Positions 15,316 to 22,926 of a stretch of 64,000 nucleotides of DNA are shown here, one piece after another. Under the pieces are notes generated by a model that was not told the DNA's origin, made no database searches, and saw only the letters and a program-made list of their open reading frames with translations. A program made the position numbers and the translations under genes. Positions within the stretch are counted from its first letter, which is position 1. Each line of letters starts with the position of its first letter. Origin of the DNA: Nocardiopsis sp. NRRL B-16309 (GTDB lineage Bacteria > Actinomycetota > Actinomycetes > Streptosporangiales > Streptosporangiaceae); contig NZ_LGEC01000114.1 of NCBI RefSeq assembly GCF_001279585.1, positions 124,001 through 188,000 on the forward strand, written 5' to 3'.

Positions 15316-16557
15316 TCACGGGGCGGTCCCGGACCGTGCGAGGGGCCGGGGGTCGGCGAGGCTCCGGGCCCCGGGAACCGCCAGCGCGCCCAGCGCCGCG
15401 GCCACGGTCAGGAGCCCGCACACCAGCAGCACGGGGGTCTGGCCGACCGAGGTCAGGGCGAGGGGCAGCAGGACCAGGCCCAGTGGCGCGACGCCGTGGG
15501 AGACCATGAAGTCGAAGGAGAAGAGCCGGCCCAGCCGCTCCGGCGGTACCTCCCGCTGGATGGCGCTGAACCAGGGGATGTTGAACGCCTCGATCCCGAT
15601 CCCGCCGAGGAAGTAGGCCAGCAGTACCAGGGCGGCGCCCCACTGCGGCGCCACCCCCGGCACGGTGAGGGCCAGCGGGACCAGGCCGTAGAGGCTGAGC
15701 CCGGCGAAGGCGACGGTCCCAGGGCGGCGCGGCGTCCAACGCGACAGCAGCAGCGCCCCGGCCACGGCCCCGGCGGAGTAGCAGCCGAGCGCGATGCCGA
15801 GGAAGGCCTCGCCGCCCAGGTCGCTCCGGCTGACCACCGGCAGGGTCAGCTGCTGCACGGCGAACCCGAGCGCCAGCCAGACCACCAGCGCGCCGAGTCC
15901 GGCGACGAACCAGCGGTGCCGCCCCGCCTCGCGCAGCACCTCGGCGTAGTCGGCGAACGGGCGCCGCCGCGCGTCGTTGGACGGCGGCCGCCCACCGCGC
16001 GGCAGGAGCAGTGCCAGTCCGGCCGAGCCCAGCCAGAGCAGGCCCGTGGCCACCAGTGTCACCGAGCCGCCGACCGCCACGTAGAGCAGGGCCGCCAGGG
16101 TCGGCCCGCCGACCAGCATCAGCCGGTTGCTCAGCGTGGAGAGGGCGTTGGCCCGCTGCCGGTCCGGTTCGGCCACCACCTCGCCGATCAGGGCCTGGTA
16201 GGCGCCGCGGAAGACGCCCTCGCCGATCCCGGCCACCAGGATCGCGGCGCAGATCGCGGGCACGGAGACGGTGAAGGCGGCGACCGAGGCCAGGATCGCC
16301 GTGCCGCGCACGGCGCTCGCCACGGTGAGCACGGTCCGGCGCGGGTAGCCGTCGGTGACCATGCCGCCGACGACCGCGCCGACCACGAAACCCGCGGTGC
16401 GGGAGCCGAGCACGAGCCCGAGGACGGCGACCCCGCCCTGGGTGTCGAGCACGAACAGGGTGAGCGCCACCGGGGTGAGCGAGGTGGCCGTGCTGGACGC
16501 CGTGTAGCTCAGCCAGGCGAGCCGGAACCGTCGGTTGCGCAGGGTCGAGAGCATCAC
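15316..16557 (-). CDS. Major facilitator superfamily transporter, probable metallophore exporter
   Basis: The 413-residue protein has about twelve membrane helices in two halves, a basic loop after helix two (MVTDGYPRRTVL) and a polar central loop (RGGRPPSNDARRRPF). This resembles the MFS branch that includes enterobactin-type exporters (EntS-like). It most likely pushes the product of this operon out of the cell. The start is GTG 16557 or the adjacent ATG 16554; the ribosome site overlaps the stop of the ATP-grasp gene (TGAGGTG), so the two are translationally coupled. The export role is inferred from the neighbours: biosynthesis genes and an importer in one transcript. Confidence 0.88.
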   Translation of the reverse strand: MMLSTLRNRRFRLAWLSYTASSTATSLTPVALTLFVLDTQGGVAVLGLVLGSRTAGFVVGAVVGGMVTDGYPRRTVLTVASAVRGTAILASVAAFTVSVPAICAAILVAGIGEGVFRGAYQALIGEVVAEPDRQRANALSTLSNRLMLVGGPTLAALLYVAVGGSVTLVATGLLWLGSAGLALLLPRGGRPPSNDARRRPFADYAEVLREAGRHRWFVAGLGALVVWLALGFAVQQLTLPVVSRSDLGGEAFLGIALGCYSAGAVAGALLLSRWTPRRPGTVAFAGLSLYGLVPLALTVPGVAPQWGAALVLLAYFLGGIGIEAFNIPWFSAIQREVPPERLGRLFSFDFMVSHGVAPLGLVLLPLALTSVGQTPVLLVCGLLTVAAALGALAVPGARSLADPRPLARSGTAP

Positions 16558-16563
16558 GGCACC

Positions 16564-17496
16564 TCAGACCGTGGCCGAGGGGCGCCAGCCGGTCCGCGCC
16601 CCCTGGAAGTCGCGGGCGGCGGCCACCAGGAAGGAGGCCAGCTCCAGCAGCGGTACCGGTTCCATGTCCAGTTCCTGGAACGTGGCGGTACAGGTGGGGC
16701 AGGTGTTGACCTCGTAGACCCGTAGTTCGCCGGTCTCCTCGTCGTGGGCGACGTCCACTCCGGCGAACAGCGCGTCCATCGCCTCGGCCGCCTGTTCGGC
16801 GATCGCGCGCAGGTCGGCGGTGAGTTCGGCGCGGTGACGGGTGTTGCCGGGCGCGTTGGAGATCCAGGTGCCCTCGGGCGCGATCCGCGTCACGGCGGCC
16901 ACCGCCTGGTAGTTGACGCACAGGACGCGGGTGTCGCGGTGCCCGGCTGAGACGAAGGGCTGGACGTAGTACTGCTCGGGCGCGGGGTCGAGCGCGCGGG
17001 TGTAGTCGCGGACCGACGCCTCGTCGGTGAGCCGGTGCATTCCGCGCCCGCGGGAGCTCATCAGGGGTTTGGTCACCATCGGGTACCCGCGCTCGGCGGT
17101 CCAGGACACGAGTGTCTCCTCGTCCCGGCCCCACAGCACCGGCAGGTGCCGCACGCCGGCCCGGTGCAGCAGCGCGGAGTTCAGGTACTTCGACTGCCCG
17201 CGCAGCAGCGTCATCGCCGAGTTGACCACGGGGATCCCGGCGAGCCGGGCGGTCTCCAGCTGGTTCATGCCCAGGATCAGGTAGTCCTCGTAGACCCAGC
17301 CGAACACCAGGTCGGGCGCCAGTTCGGCGCCCTCGGCCAGGAAGCGGGTGCCGTCCGCGGTCACCTCGGTGACCAGGTCGTCGGGGTGCACCCGCCGGGC
17401 CTGGCCGCCGAGGCGGTGGATCTCGGCGAACAGGGCGCGGTGGTCGTCGTCGTCATCGTCGTTGCCGAGCAGGAGGATCAGCGGCGCTTCAGCCAT
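16564..17496 (-). CDS. ATP-grasp ligase (RimK-like)
   Basis: This 310-residue enzyme has an N-terminal pre-ATP-grasp domain, then the ATP-grasp fold: PMVTKPLMSSRGRGMH (ATP-binding lysine and glycine loop) near residues 138-153, the YYVQPFV strand and the metal-binding end RVYEVNTCPTC near 265. RimK-like ligases join a carboxylate to an amine through an acyl phosphate, so here it could form the amide bond of a small metal-binding molecule. Near the start, residues 12-17 are six aspartates in a row, which is odd. The ATG at 17496 follows GAAGG. The gene sits between permease and exporter genes of the operon. DcsG of D-cycloserine synthesis is a loose precedent for an ATP-grasp beside a cysteine-synthase homologue. 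The product is unknown. Confidence 0.85.
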   Translation of the reverse strand: MAEAPLILLLGNDDDDDDHRALFAEIHRLGGQARRVHPDDLVTEVTADGTRFLAEGAELAPDLVFGWVYEDYLILGMNQLETARLAGIPVVNSAMTLLRGQSKYLNSALLHRAGVRHLPVLWGRDEETLVSWTAERGYPMVTKPLMSSRGRGMHRLTDEASVRDYTRALDPAPEQYYVQPFVSAGHRDTRVLCVNYQAVAAVTRIAPEGTWISNAPGNTRHRAELTADLRAIAEQAAEAMDALFAGVDVAHDEETGELRVYEVNTCPTCTATFQELDMEPVPLLELASFLVAAARDFQGARTGWRPSATV

Positions 17497-17550
17497 CGTG
17501 GACGGAGCCTTCCTCGTGTGGGTGCGGGGGTACGGGGTGCGACACGGGGG

Positions 17551-18651
17551 TCAGGCCGCCGACTTCATCCGGCGTACCAGGAAGAACAGGAACGGCGCGC
17601 CCGCCACGGCGGTGACGATGCCGATCGGCAGCTCACGGGGGACGAACGCCATCCTGGCCACCACGTCGGCCCAGATCAGGAAGGACGCCCCGAGCAGCGC
17701 GGCGACCGGGAGCAGGCGCCGGTGCACGCCGCCGACGCAGAGCCGGGCCACGTGCGGGACGACCAGGCCGACGAATCCGATCCCGCCGGACACGGCGACC
17801 GCGGCGCCCACGCACAGGGCGACCACCAGCAGCACCTGCACACGGAGCCGCGCCGGCGGGCTGCCCAGCGCGTGGGCGGTGTCGTCCCCGAGCGTGAGCG
17901 CGTCCAGCTTGCGCGACCACAGCACCAGGATCACCAGGGCGAGCAGCATCGGCGCCCCGGCGGTCGCCACCCCGGACCACTCGGCCCTGGCCAGCGAGCC
18001 GAGCAGCCAGAACAGCACCGCCCGGGCGCCTTCCGGCGTGTCCGAGGCGAAGATCAGGAAGCTGGTGGCCGCGTGCAGGACGTAGCCGACCGAGACGCCG
18101 GCGAGCAGCAGGCGCACGGAGGTGATCCTGCCTCCGGTGGTCGCCAGCGCGAACACCGCCCCGGTCGCCACCAGCGCGCCGACGAACGCGCTGCCGGTGA
18201 GCGAGCTCGCCCCGATCGAGGCGCCGACGCCGAACAGGATGGTGAGCGCGGCGCCGGTGGAGGCGCCGTAGGTGATGCCCAGCAGGTACGGCTCGGCCAG
18301 CACGTTGCGTACCAGGGCCTGGAGCGCCGCCCCGGCGATCGCCAGTGCCGCCCCGACCGCGGCCGCCAGCAGGACGCGGGGGGTGCGCACCAGCCAGACG
18401 ATGCTGTCCTCGGAGGCGGTCCATGTCGCCTCCGGTGTGCCGAGGACGTGGCTGCCGATGATGCGCGCGACGGTGTCGGGCGGGATCGAGACCGGGCCGA
18501 GCCCGATCGCGACCGGAACGCTGACCAGCAGCAGCACGGTGAGGCCGCCGACCCACAGCAGTGTCCGCCGGGTGCGCCGGCCGTGGTCGAGATCGTCGGA
18601 CGGCACGCCGCCCGCGCCGAGCGTGTCGTCCTGGTCTGCGGTCAACGCCAT
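17551..18651 (-). CDS. FecCD-type ABC transporter permease
   Basis: This is a 366-residue permease with about ten membrane helices and the FecCD pattern: RTPRVLLAAAVGAALAIAGAALQ near residues 88-110, RNVLAEPYLLGITYGAS near 114-130 and GGIGFVGLVVPHVARL near 291-306. The family imports iron-siderophores, haem or cobalamin and works as a dimer with a FecE ATPase, both present here. A hydrophilic N-terminal tail of about 28 residues precedes helix one. It sits 86 bases after the binding-protein gene and 54 bases before the ATP-grasp gene on the same strand. One permease gene only, so it would act as a homodimer. Confidence 0.94.
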   Translation of the reverse strand: MALTADQDDTLGAGGVPSDDLDHGRRTRRTLLWVGGLTVLLLVSVPVAIGLGPVSIPPDTVARIIGSHVLGTPEATWTASEDSIVWLVRTPRVLLAAAVGAALAIAGAALQALVRNVLAEPYLLGITYGASTGAALTILFGVGASIGASSLTGSAFVGALVATGAVFALATTGGRITSVRLLLAGVSVGYVLHAATSFLIFASDTPEGARAVLFWLLGSLARAEWSGVATAGAPMLLALVILVLWSRKLDALTLGDDTAHALGSPPARLRVQVLLVVALCVGAAVAVSGGIGFVGLVVPHVARLCVGGVHRRLLPVAALLGASFLIWADVVARMAFVPRELPIGIVTAVAGAPFLFFLVRRMKSAA

Positions 18652-18737
18652 CGCGGCCCTTTCTGCACAGCCGCCGGGCGGGTGGCCGGAACACTCATCC
18701 GCTACCGTCCACGCGTCCGGCGCCGGTCATGGTCGTC

Positions 18738-19766
18738 TCACTCATCGATGAGCGCGGCCAACTGCTCCAGGCCGTCGATCGCGAGCGTGCCGTGCCCGGA
18801 GTAGAAGAAGTCGAGCACCATGATCCGGTCGGCCTCGACCGCCGGGACCGAGCTGAGCTCCGACCGGCCGGTGAGCGCCTCGCGCACCTCCTCCTCGGAG
18901 GTGTCGCCCGGCTCGTAGAGCGCGATGATCCGCTGCGGGGCGGCTTCGATCAGGGCTTCGGTGTTGGGCTCGAAGTACCGCTCGTCGGTGTCCTCGAAGA
19001 CGTTCGACAGGCCCGCGTACTCCATCTGCTGGTGGACCATGCCGCGTCGGCCGTACGCGCCGATCGCGGCGTCCGGACCGGCGACGAAGAGGGCGGCGGC
19101 CGCGTCCTCGTCCGGCGGGGACTGCTCGGCCCGCTCGGTCACCGCGTCGAGCCGGCCGCGCAGGTCGGTGACCGCCTGCTCGGCGGCGTCCTCGGTGCCC
19201 AGGACCTGACCCAGTGTGGTGATGTCGTCGAAGACGCCCTCCAGCGGGTCCTCGACCTCGGACTGCCCGGCACCGAAGCCCCCGCAGTAGCCGCTGATGA
19301 TCAGTGTCGGGATGCCGGCGGCCTCCAGGTCCTCCGGGCCGAACTCGTTGAGCCCGTAGGTGACCACCAGGTCGGGTTCGGCGCCGATGATCACCTCGCG
19401 GGAGATGTCGTCCGAGCTCTGGATGGGGGCCTGCTCGGCCTCGCCGAGCGGACCCTCCGCATCGCCGAGCGGCTCCCCGATCAGGGGGGCGAACGTGCCG
19501 ATCCGATCGGTGCCGCCGGCGGCGTGCACCAGGGTCCCGGCCTCGCCACCGATCACGTACATGTTCTCGGGCGGCGCCTCGATGGTCACCTCCCGGCCAC
19601 AGTTCTGCACCGTCAGCGGGTAGTCCCCCGCGCCGGCCTGCGTGGTCGCCTCATCGGTGCCACCACCGCCGCCGCACGCCGTCGCGGCCAGAACTCCGGC
19701 GACCGCCGCCAGGGCGAGACCCGGACGCCGTAGGGGTCGCCGCATGAACTGTCGCTTGTGCTGCAT
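18738..19766 (-). CDS. FecB/BtuF-type metal-chelate binding lipoprotein
   Basis: The 342-residue product begins with a basic stretch (RRPLRRP), a hydrophobic segment and a lipobox LAATAC with the lipidated cysteine at residue 31, then a glycine spacer. The mature part has the two-lobe fold of periplasmic-binding proteins of the Fec/Btu class (TDRIGTFAPL; EPDLVVTYGLNEF; MVLDFFYSGHGTLAIDGLEQLAAL). It would be anchored outside the membrane and hand a metal chelate to the FecCD permease. A WD-type haem motif is not visible. The ATG at 19766 is preceded by AGGA nine bases away. The gene starts 142 bases after the PLP-enzyme gene, the widest gap in the operon. Confidence 0.92.
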   Translation of the reverse strand: MQHKRQFMRRPLRRPGLALAAVAGVLAATACGGGGGTDEATTQAGAGDYPLTVQNCGREVTIEAPPENMYVIGGEAGTLVHAAGGTDRIGTFAPLIGEPLGDAEGPLGEAEQAPIQSSDDISREVIIGAEPDLVVTYGLNEFGPEDLEAAGIPTLIISGYCGGFGAGQSEVEDPLEGVFDDITTLGQVLGTEDAAEQAVTDLRGRLDAVTERAEQSPPDEDAAAALFVAGPDAAIGAYGRRGMVHQQMEYAGLSNVFEDTDERYFEPNTEALIEAAPQRIIALYEPGDTSEEEVREALTGRSELSSVPAVEADRIMVLDFFYSGHGTLAIDGLEQLAALIDE

Positions 19767-19849
19767 GGAAGGGGGATCCTTTCGGTCGTTCGAGAGTGGC
19801 GACGCACACGCGGTGTCGTCGCACCGGCGCCGCTCCGGGAGAGCGGCCC

Positions 19850-19903
19850 GGTTCCGCCGGCGGGTCCGGTTCCGCCAACGGGTCCGGTCCCGCCGACGGG
19901 TCC
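19850..19903. repeat. Three tandem 18-base repeats in the operon
   Basis: Three units of 18 bases lie head to tail (19850-19867, 19868-19885, 19886-19903), with two or three differences between units. They end just outside the stop codon of the PLP-enzyme gene, in the gap before the binding-protein gene. In one minus-strand frame they would code for GPVGGT-like repeats, but that frame is not joined to the enzyme. They may be a local minisatellite or form mRNA structure between the biosynthetic and transport parts. Confidence 0.75.
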
Positions 19904-19908
19904 GGCGG

Positions 19909-20952
19909 TCAGGTCGATCCGCTCGGGGCTCGGGCGGGCACGGGCAGGGCGTCGTCGGGGGAGGGTGCGGAGGCCGCCCAGTCGGCGACGGACCAGGGCA
20001 GCGCGATCCCGTCGCTGTCGGCCACCTCGTGCGGTGCCAGACCGGCGATGCCCGGCACCTGCGCGTGCGCCGCGAACGCCGCGCGGACGTAGCGGTGACC
20101 GGTGTCGGGAGCCAGGAACACGACGGTGCGGCCCTCCGAGCGCCCGCGCTCCCACTCCGCGGCCAGGTAGGCCGCCCCGGCGGAGAGCCCGGCGAACACG
20201 CCGCTGTCCCTCAGCAAGGCCACCGCGCCGGCCCGCGCGTACTCGAACGACACCCAGTGGATGCGGTCGTAGAGTTCGTGGCGCACGTTGCGGAACTCGA
20301 TCGAGCTGCCGATGCCCGCGATGATCATGTCCGGGTCGGCGGTGTGCCCGGCGTCGAAGGTGACGCTGCCGAACGGCTGGATGCCGATCAACCGCACGTC
20401 CCGGCCGGCCGCCCGCAGGTAGCACGCCAGGGCCCCGGTCGAGGAGCCGGTGCCCACGCCGCTGACGATGGTCAGCGGCCCGCCCGGCACCTCCCGGTCG
20501 AGCTGTTCGGCCACCTCGCGGTAGCCGACGTAGTGGATGGCGTCGTGGTACTGGCGCATCCAGTGGAAGCCGGGGTTCTCCAGCAGCAGCCTCCCGACCC
20601 GCTCGACACGGCGGTTCTGGTCGAGCATCAGGTCGTCCGAGGGCGGCATCCGCTCCAGGGTCGCGCCCAGGATCTCCAGCTGGACCCGCAACGTCTCGTC
20701 CACCGTGGTGGAGCCCACGATGTGGCAGCGCATCCCGTACCGGTGACAGGCGAGCGCGAGGGCCAGCGCGTAGATGCCGCTGGAGCTGTCCACGAGGGTG
20801 TCGCCGGGGCGTACCGCCTCCGTGGCCAGCAGATGGCGCACGGCCCCCAGGGCCGAACGCACCTTCATCACCTCGAACCGCAGGCACACCAGGTCGGGGC
20901 CGAGCCGGATGCAGTCGGGGTCGGCGATGGCGTCCGCGTAGTGCTCGTGCAC
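19909..20952 (-). CDS. Cysteine-synthase-like PLP-dependent enzyme
   Basis: This 347-residue protein has the fold II (CysK/CysM) pattern in order: a candidate PLP lysine at residue 30 (FEVMKVRSALG), DSSSGIYALALALACHRYG where CysK has its asparagine loop, the phosphate-binding glycines SGVGTGSSTGAL near 175, and the GLSAGAAYLAA and VFLAPDTGHRY motifs near the C-terminus. The usual SGNTG loop reads SSGIYA, so the asparagine that contacts PLP is missing; this separates it from true cysteine synthases. Relatives such as SbnA make 2,3-diaminopropionate precursors for siderophores, and DcsD makes O-ureidoserine. It probably builds an amino-acid part of the operon's product. GTG start at 20952, with a GGAAGGA site inside the end of the methyltransferase gene five bases away. 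Confidence 0.82.
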   Translation of the reverse strand: MHEHYADAIADPDCIRLGPDLVCLRFEVMKVRSALGAVRHLLATEAVRPGDTLVDSSSGIYALALALACHRYGMRCHIVGSTTVDETLRVQLEILGATLERMPPSDDLMLDQNRRVERVGRLLLENPGFHWMRQYHDAIHYVGYREVAEQLDREVPGGPLTIVSGVGTGSSTGALACYLRAAGRDVRLIGIQPFGSVTFDAGHTADPDMIIAGIGSSIEFRNVRHELYDRIHWVSFEYARAGAVALLRDSGVFAGLSAGAAYLAAEWERGRSEGRTVVFLAPDTGHRYVRAAFAAHAQVPGIAGLAPHEVADSDGIALPWSVADWAASAPSPDDALPVPARAPSGST

Positions 20953-20957
20953 CGCGC

Positions 20958-21761
20958 TCAGTCCTTCCCGCCGGAACGGCCGCCCGCGCGGCGCAGGGCG
21001 AACAGGTAGGTCTGCACGTCGTCTCCGGGCCAGTCCTGCACGTGGACGACCTCGGCGCCGAATCCGGCCTCCAGGGCCAGCGCCACGATGTCGCGCAGCG
21101 GAGCGGTGTTGGACACGATCAGGTAGACCACTCCGTCCGGGGCGAGCAGGTCCCTGGACACCAGCTGGTCAAAGAACCGGGTCGCGATGTCGCGGCCCAG
21201 GCACAGGTTGCGCACGATCTCCGGGTCGTCCGACAGCGGCAGTTCGATGGCCGGCGGGTTGAACGTCACCACGTCCACCTGCTCGCCGTCGGGGAACCCC
21301 TCCCAGACGTCGGCCACGAGCGCGACCAGCGGCGGGCCGTCCGTGCCGATGATGCGCTCGTAGTGGCGGACGGTGGTGCGCACGCTCTCCGGGTGCACGT
21401 CCAGCGCGTAGACGACACCGGCGCCGCGCACGCCGGCCACCACGGCCTCCACCCCCAGCCCGGCGCCCATCGCGGCGTAGCGCAGCCCGGCGACCGGGAG
21501 CCTCCCGTCGAGCAGACGGGTGTGGACCAGGCGGCTGGTCTCGCCCGGGTGGAACACACCCGGAGGCAGGTCGAAGTCCCAGCCGTTCCAGGTGTAGGTG
21601 CGGTGCTCGTGGATCGCGCGGCTGGGGTTGTTGATCGCCCGGATCTCGTCGGCGGACAGCGTGTGCGGCAGCAGCGCGTGGAGATCCCAGTCGGTGGCGG
21701 TACCTGGCTGAACCGGCGGGCCGGGCTTGTGGCCCGCGTGGGACGGTCGACGCACGTTCAA
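20958..21761 (-). CDS. SAM-dependent methyltransferase (HemK/PrmC-like, NPP motif)
   Basis: The 267-residue protein has the Rossmann methyltransferase core: a motif I glycine stretch AAMGAGLGVEAVVA, an acidic motif II (VYALDVHPES), and FNPPAIELPLS carrying the NPP motif typical of enzymes that methylate a nitrogen, as in PrmC. A segment PPGVFHPGETSRLVHTRLL before the core also recalls PrmC. It could N-methylate, or transfer a larger SAM-derived group to, an amine in the pathway. It is the first gene of the operon. The start is TTG 21761 or GTG 21755 (both near GAAGGG); the GTG has the better spacing. A Zur-like box lies about 110 bases upstream. Confidence 0.8.
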   Translation of the reverse strand: MNVRRPSHAGHKPGPPVQPGTATDWDLHALLPHTLSADEIRAINNPSRAIHEHRTYTWNGWDFDLPPGVFHPGETSRLVHTRLLDGRLPVAGLRYAAMGAGLGVEAVVAGVRGAGVVYALDVHPESVRTTVRHYERIIGTDGPPLVALVADVWEGFPDGEQVDVVTFNPPAIELPLSDDPEIVRNLCLGRDIATRFFDQLVSRDLLAPDGVVYLIVSNTAPLRDIVALALEAGFGAEVVHVQDWPGDDVQTYLFALRRAGGRSGGKD

Positions 21762-21871
21762 GTTCCCTTCGGTCGGTCACCGGAGTCGCGTTCGACCCGG
21801 TGATCCCCCTGTTTCGGGCTTCCGCTCAGCCCTTCGGCACCCTTGTCGAGGGGCGGCGGGCGACCACGCTT

Positions 21872-21886
21872 TGAAAACGATTATCA
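21872..21886. promoter_or_regulatory. Zur-like operator
   Basis: TGAAAACGATTATCA is a near-palindrome with the pattern TGAnAAnnnTTnTCA, matching what I know of actinobacterial Zur boxes. It is in a strikingly AT-rich patch of an otherwise GC-rich region, about 110 bases before the methyltransferase start. If bound by a zinc-loaded Zur protein, the operon would be off when zinc is plentiful and on in zinc shortage. A Fur or other metal regulator cannot be excluded from the motif alone. Confidence 0.72.
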
Positions 21887-22244
21887 GTACTAGCACACGC
21901 AGCGGAGAGCGTGAATGCACCTTCTGTCACCACGCGAACGCGGTGTGCACCTGCATGCCCGCTGACCAGCACGGACGCCGATTCTTCGTCGCCCCACAAA
22001 CCTCGTTCCGGCACGAGGCGACGACCCTCGGTGAGCCGCACGGAAGGTGGACGCGCCCGACTCAGGCGAGACGGATGTCACGCCGCCCCCATTTCAGGCC
22101 GTCCCGAACCTCCGGCCAGATCAGCCGGAACACCGCCGCCATGGCGACGCGCACCCGAACCGGACTGGGCGGCACAGGCGTGCGCGACGCGCACAGCCGC
22201 GAGCGCCCCACCGCCCTCCCGGGGGCGGATCAGCGTGCTCAGGA
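21887..22244. other. Intergenic region, no gene seen
   Basis: This 358-base stretch lies between the Zur-like box and the stop of the next minus-strand gene. Open frames here (for example one on the plus strand from 21911) are rich in R, P, S and T with no ribosome site and do not look coding. I see no RNA gene. It probably holds the rest of the operon promoter region and the end of the upstream gene. Confidence 0.5.
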
Positions 22245-22748
22245 TCAACTCCGGCTGAGAACGACGTCCAGGCCCGTGTCGGGATGGTAGGCCCACGACG
22301 CGTGGATACCGTCCCAGTCCGCGGACTGCCTACCGTCGAGTGCCCTGGTCTGGCTCATCTCCTCGATGACGCTGTCCGGCGCCTCCAGTTCGGCGAGAAT
22401 GCAGACGAGGAATTCGACCGAAATGCCGCTGGATTCGTCATCACCCCGGTGGTCCAGGCTCAGTGATTCCCCGTCGTCACCGATCCGAGCCCAGGCCCCC
22501 GCCGTGATTCCGCATTCGTCCACCGCCGCTTCGAAGTGGTGACCGGAGAAATCGAGAGTGGTCACGAGCAGGGTCGAACCGATACCGACGAGCGTTCCGA
22601 CAGCCGCGCCGATGGAGAACGGCAACCACGGAAGCCGGAAGCGGCCCGGCGAAGCCGTCGGCTCCGGTTCCCCCTGGGCGGGGGCGGTCCGATCACCAGA
22701 GGCCGGAATCCCGTAGGAGTCGTGCGGCTCGTTCAATTCGGTCGACAC
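22245..22748 (-). CDS. Hypothetical single-pass membrane protein
   Basis: I do not recognise this protein. From the GTG at 22748 (GGAG seven bases ahead) it has 167 residues: a hydrophilic, proline-rich cytoplasmic N-terminus, one membrane helix near residues 40-65 (WLPFSIGAAVGTLVGIGSTLL) and an acidic outer domain with two cysteines (VDECGITAGAW; EFLVCILAEL) that could form a disulphide. A longer frame to 22805 adds residues with a CSSCG stretch but has no better start signal. Its codons are less GC3-biased than neighbours (more A and T), which can mean recent arrival or weak expression. It occupies the place where the Wadjet nuclease gene would be expected, but shows no nuclease or TOPRIM motif. 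Confidence 0.6.
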   Translation of the reverse strand: MSTELNEPHDSYGIPASGDRTAPAQGEPEPTASPGRFRLPWLPFSIGAAVGTLVGIGSTLLVTTLDFSGHHFEAAVDECGITAGAWARIGDDGESLSLDHRGDDESSGISVEFLVCILAELEAPDSVIEEMSQTRALDGRQSADWDGIHASWAYHPDTGLDVVLSRS

Positions 22749-22893
22749 GACACACTCCAGAAGGGATGATCCGCACGAAGAACACGAATCATTCCCTTCT
22801 ACCACGGCCGCGGCCCCTGGGTCCGACCATTACGAGAAACCCCTCCGCGAAGACGCCGAGTCGAATACGAGCCTCGCCCGGCCGGAGAAGGCG

Positions 22894-22926
22894 TCAGGAC
22901 ATCGGGCGGGGCGCGTCCTCGGTCAT
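22894..22926 (-). pseudogene. Ten-codon ORF at the expected start of jetD (possible remnant)
   Basis: An ATG overlaps the jetC stop as ATGA, the same coupling used between jetB and jetC. The frame then ends after ten codons (MTEDAPRPMS). Read past the stop, the same frame continues RLLRPGEARIRLG before further stops. In type II Wadjet operons jetD follows jetC, so this could be the leftover start of a deleted or decayed nuclease gene. The short sequence cannot prove that. Confidence 0.3.

Noticed and set aside
19613..20887. Minus-strand frame encoding GPVGGT repeats, as a possible PLP-enzyme tail
   Set aside because: It is in a different phase from the enzyme; no frameshift signal seen. Kept only as a note under the tandem repeat.
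21911..22258. Plus-strand ORF in the gap beside the Zur-like box
   Set aside because: Low-complexity R/P/S/T-rich product, no ribosome site and no family; likely non-coding.
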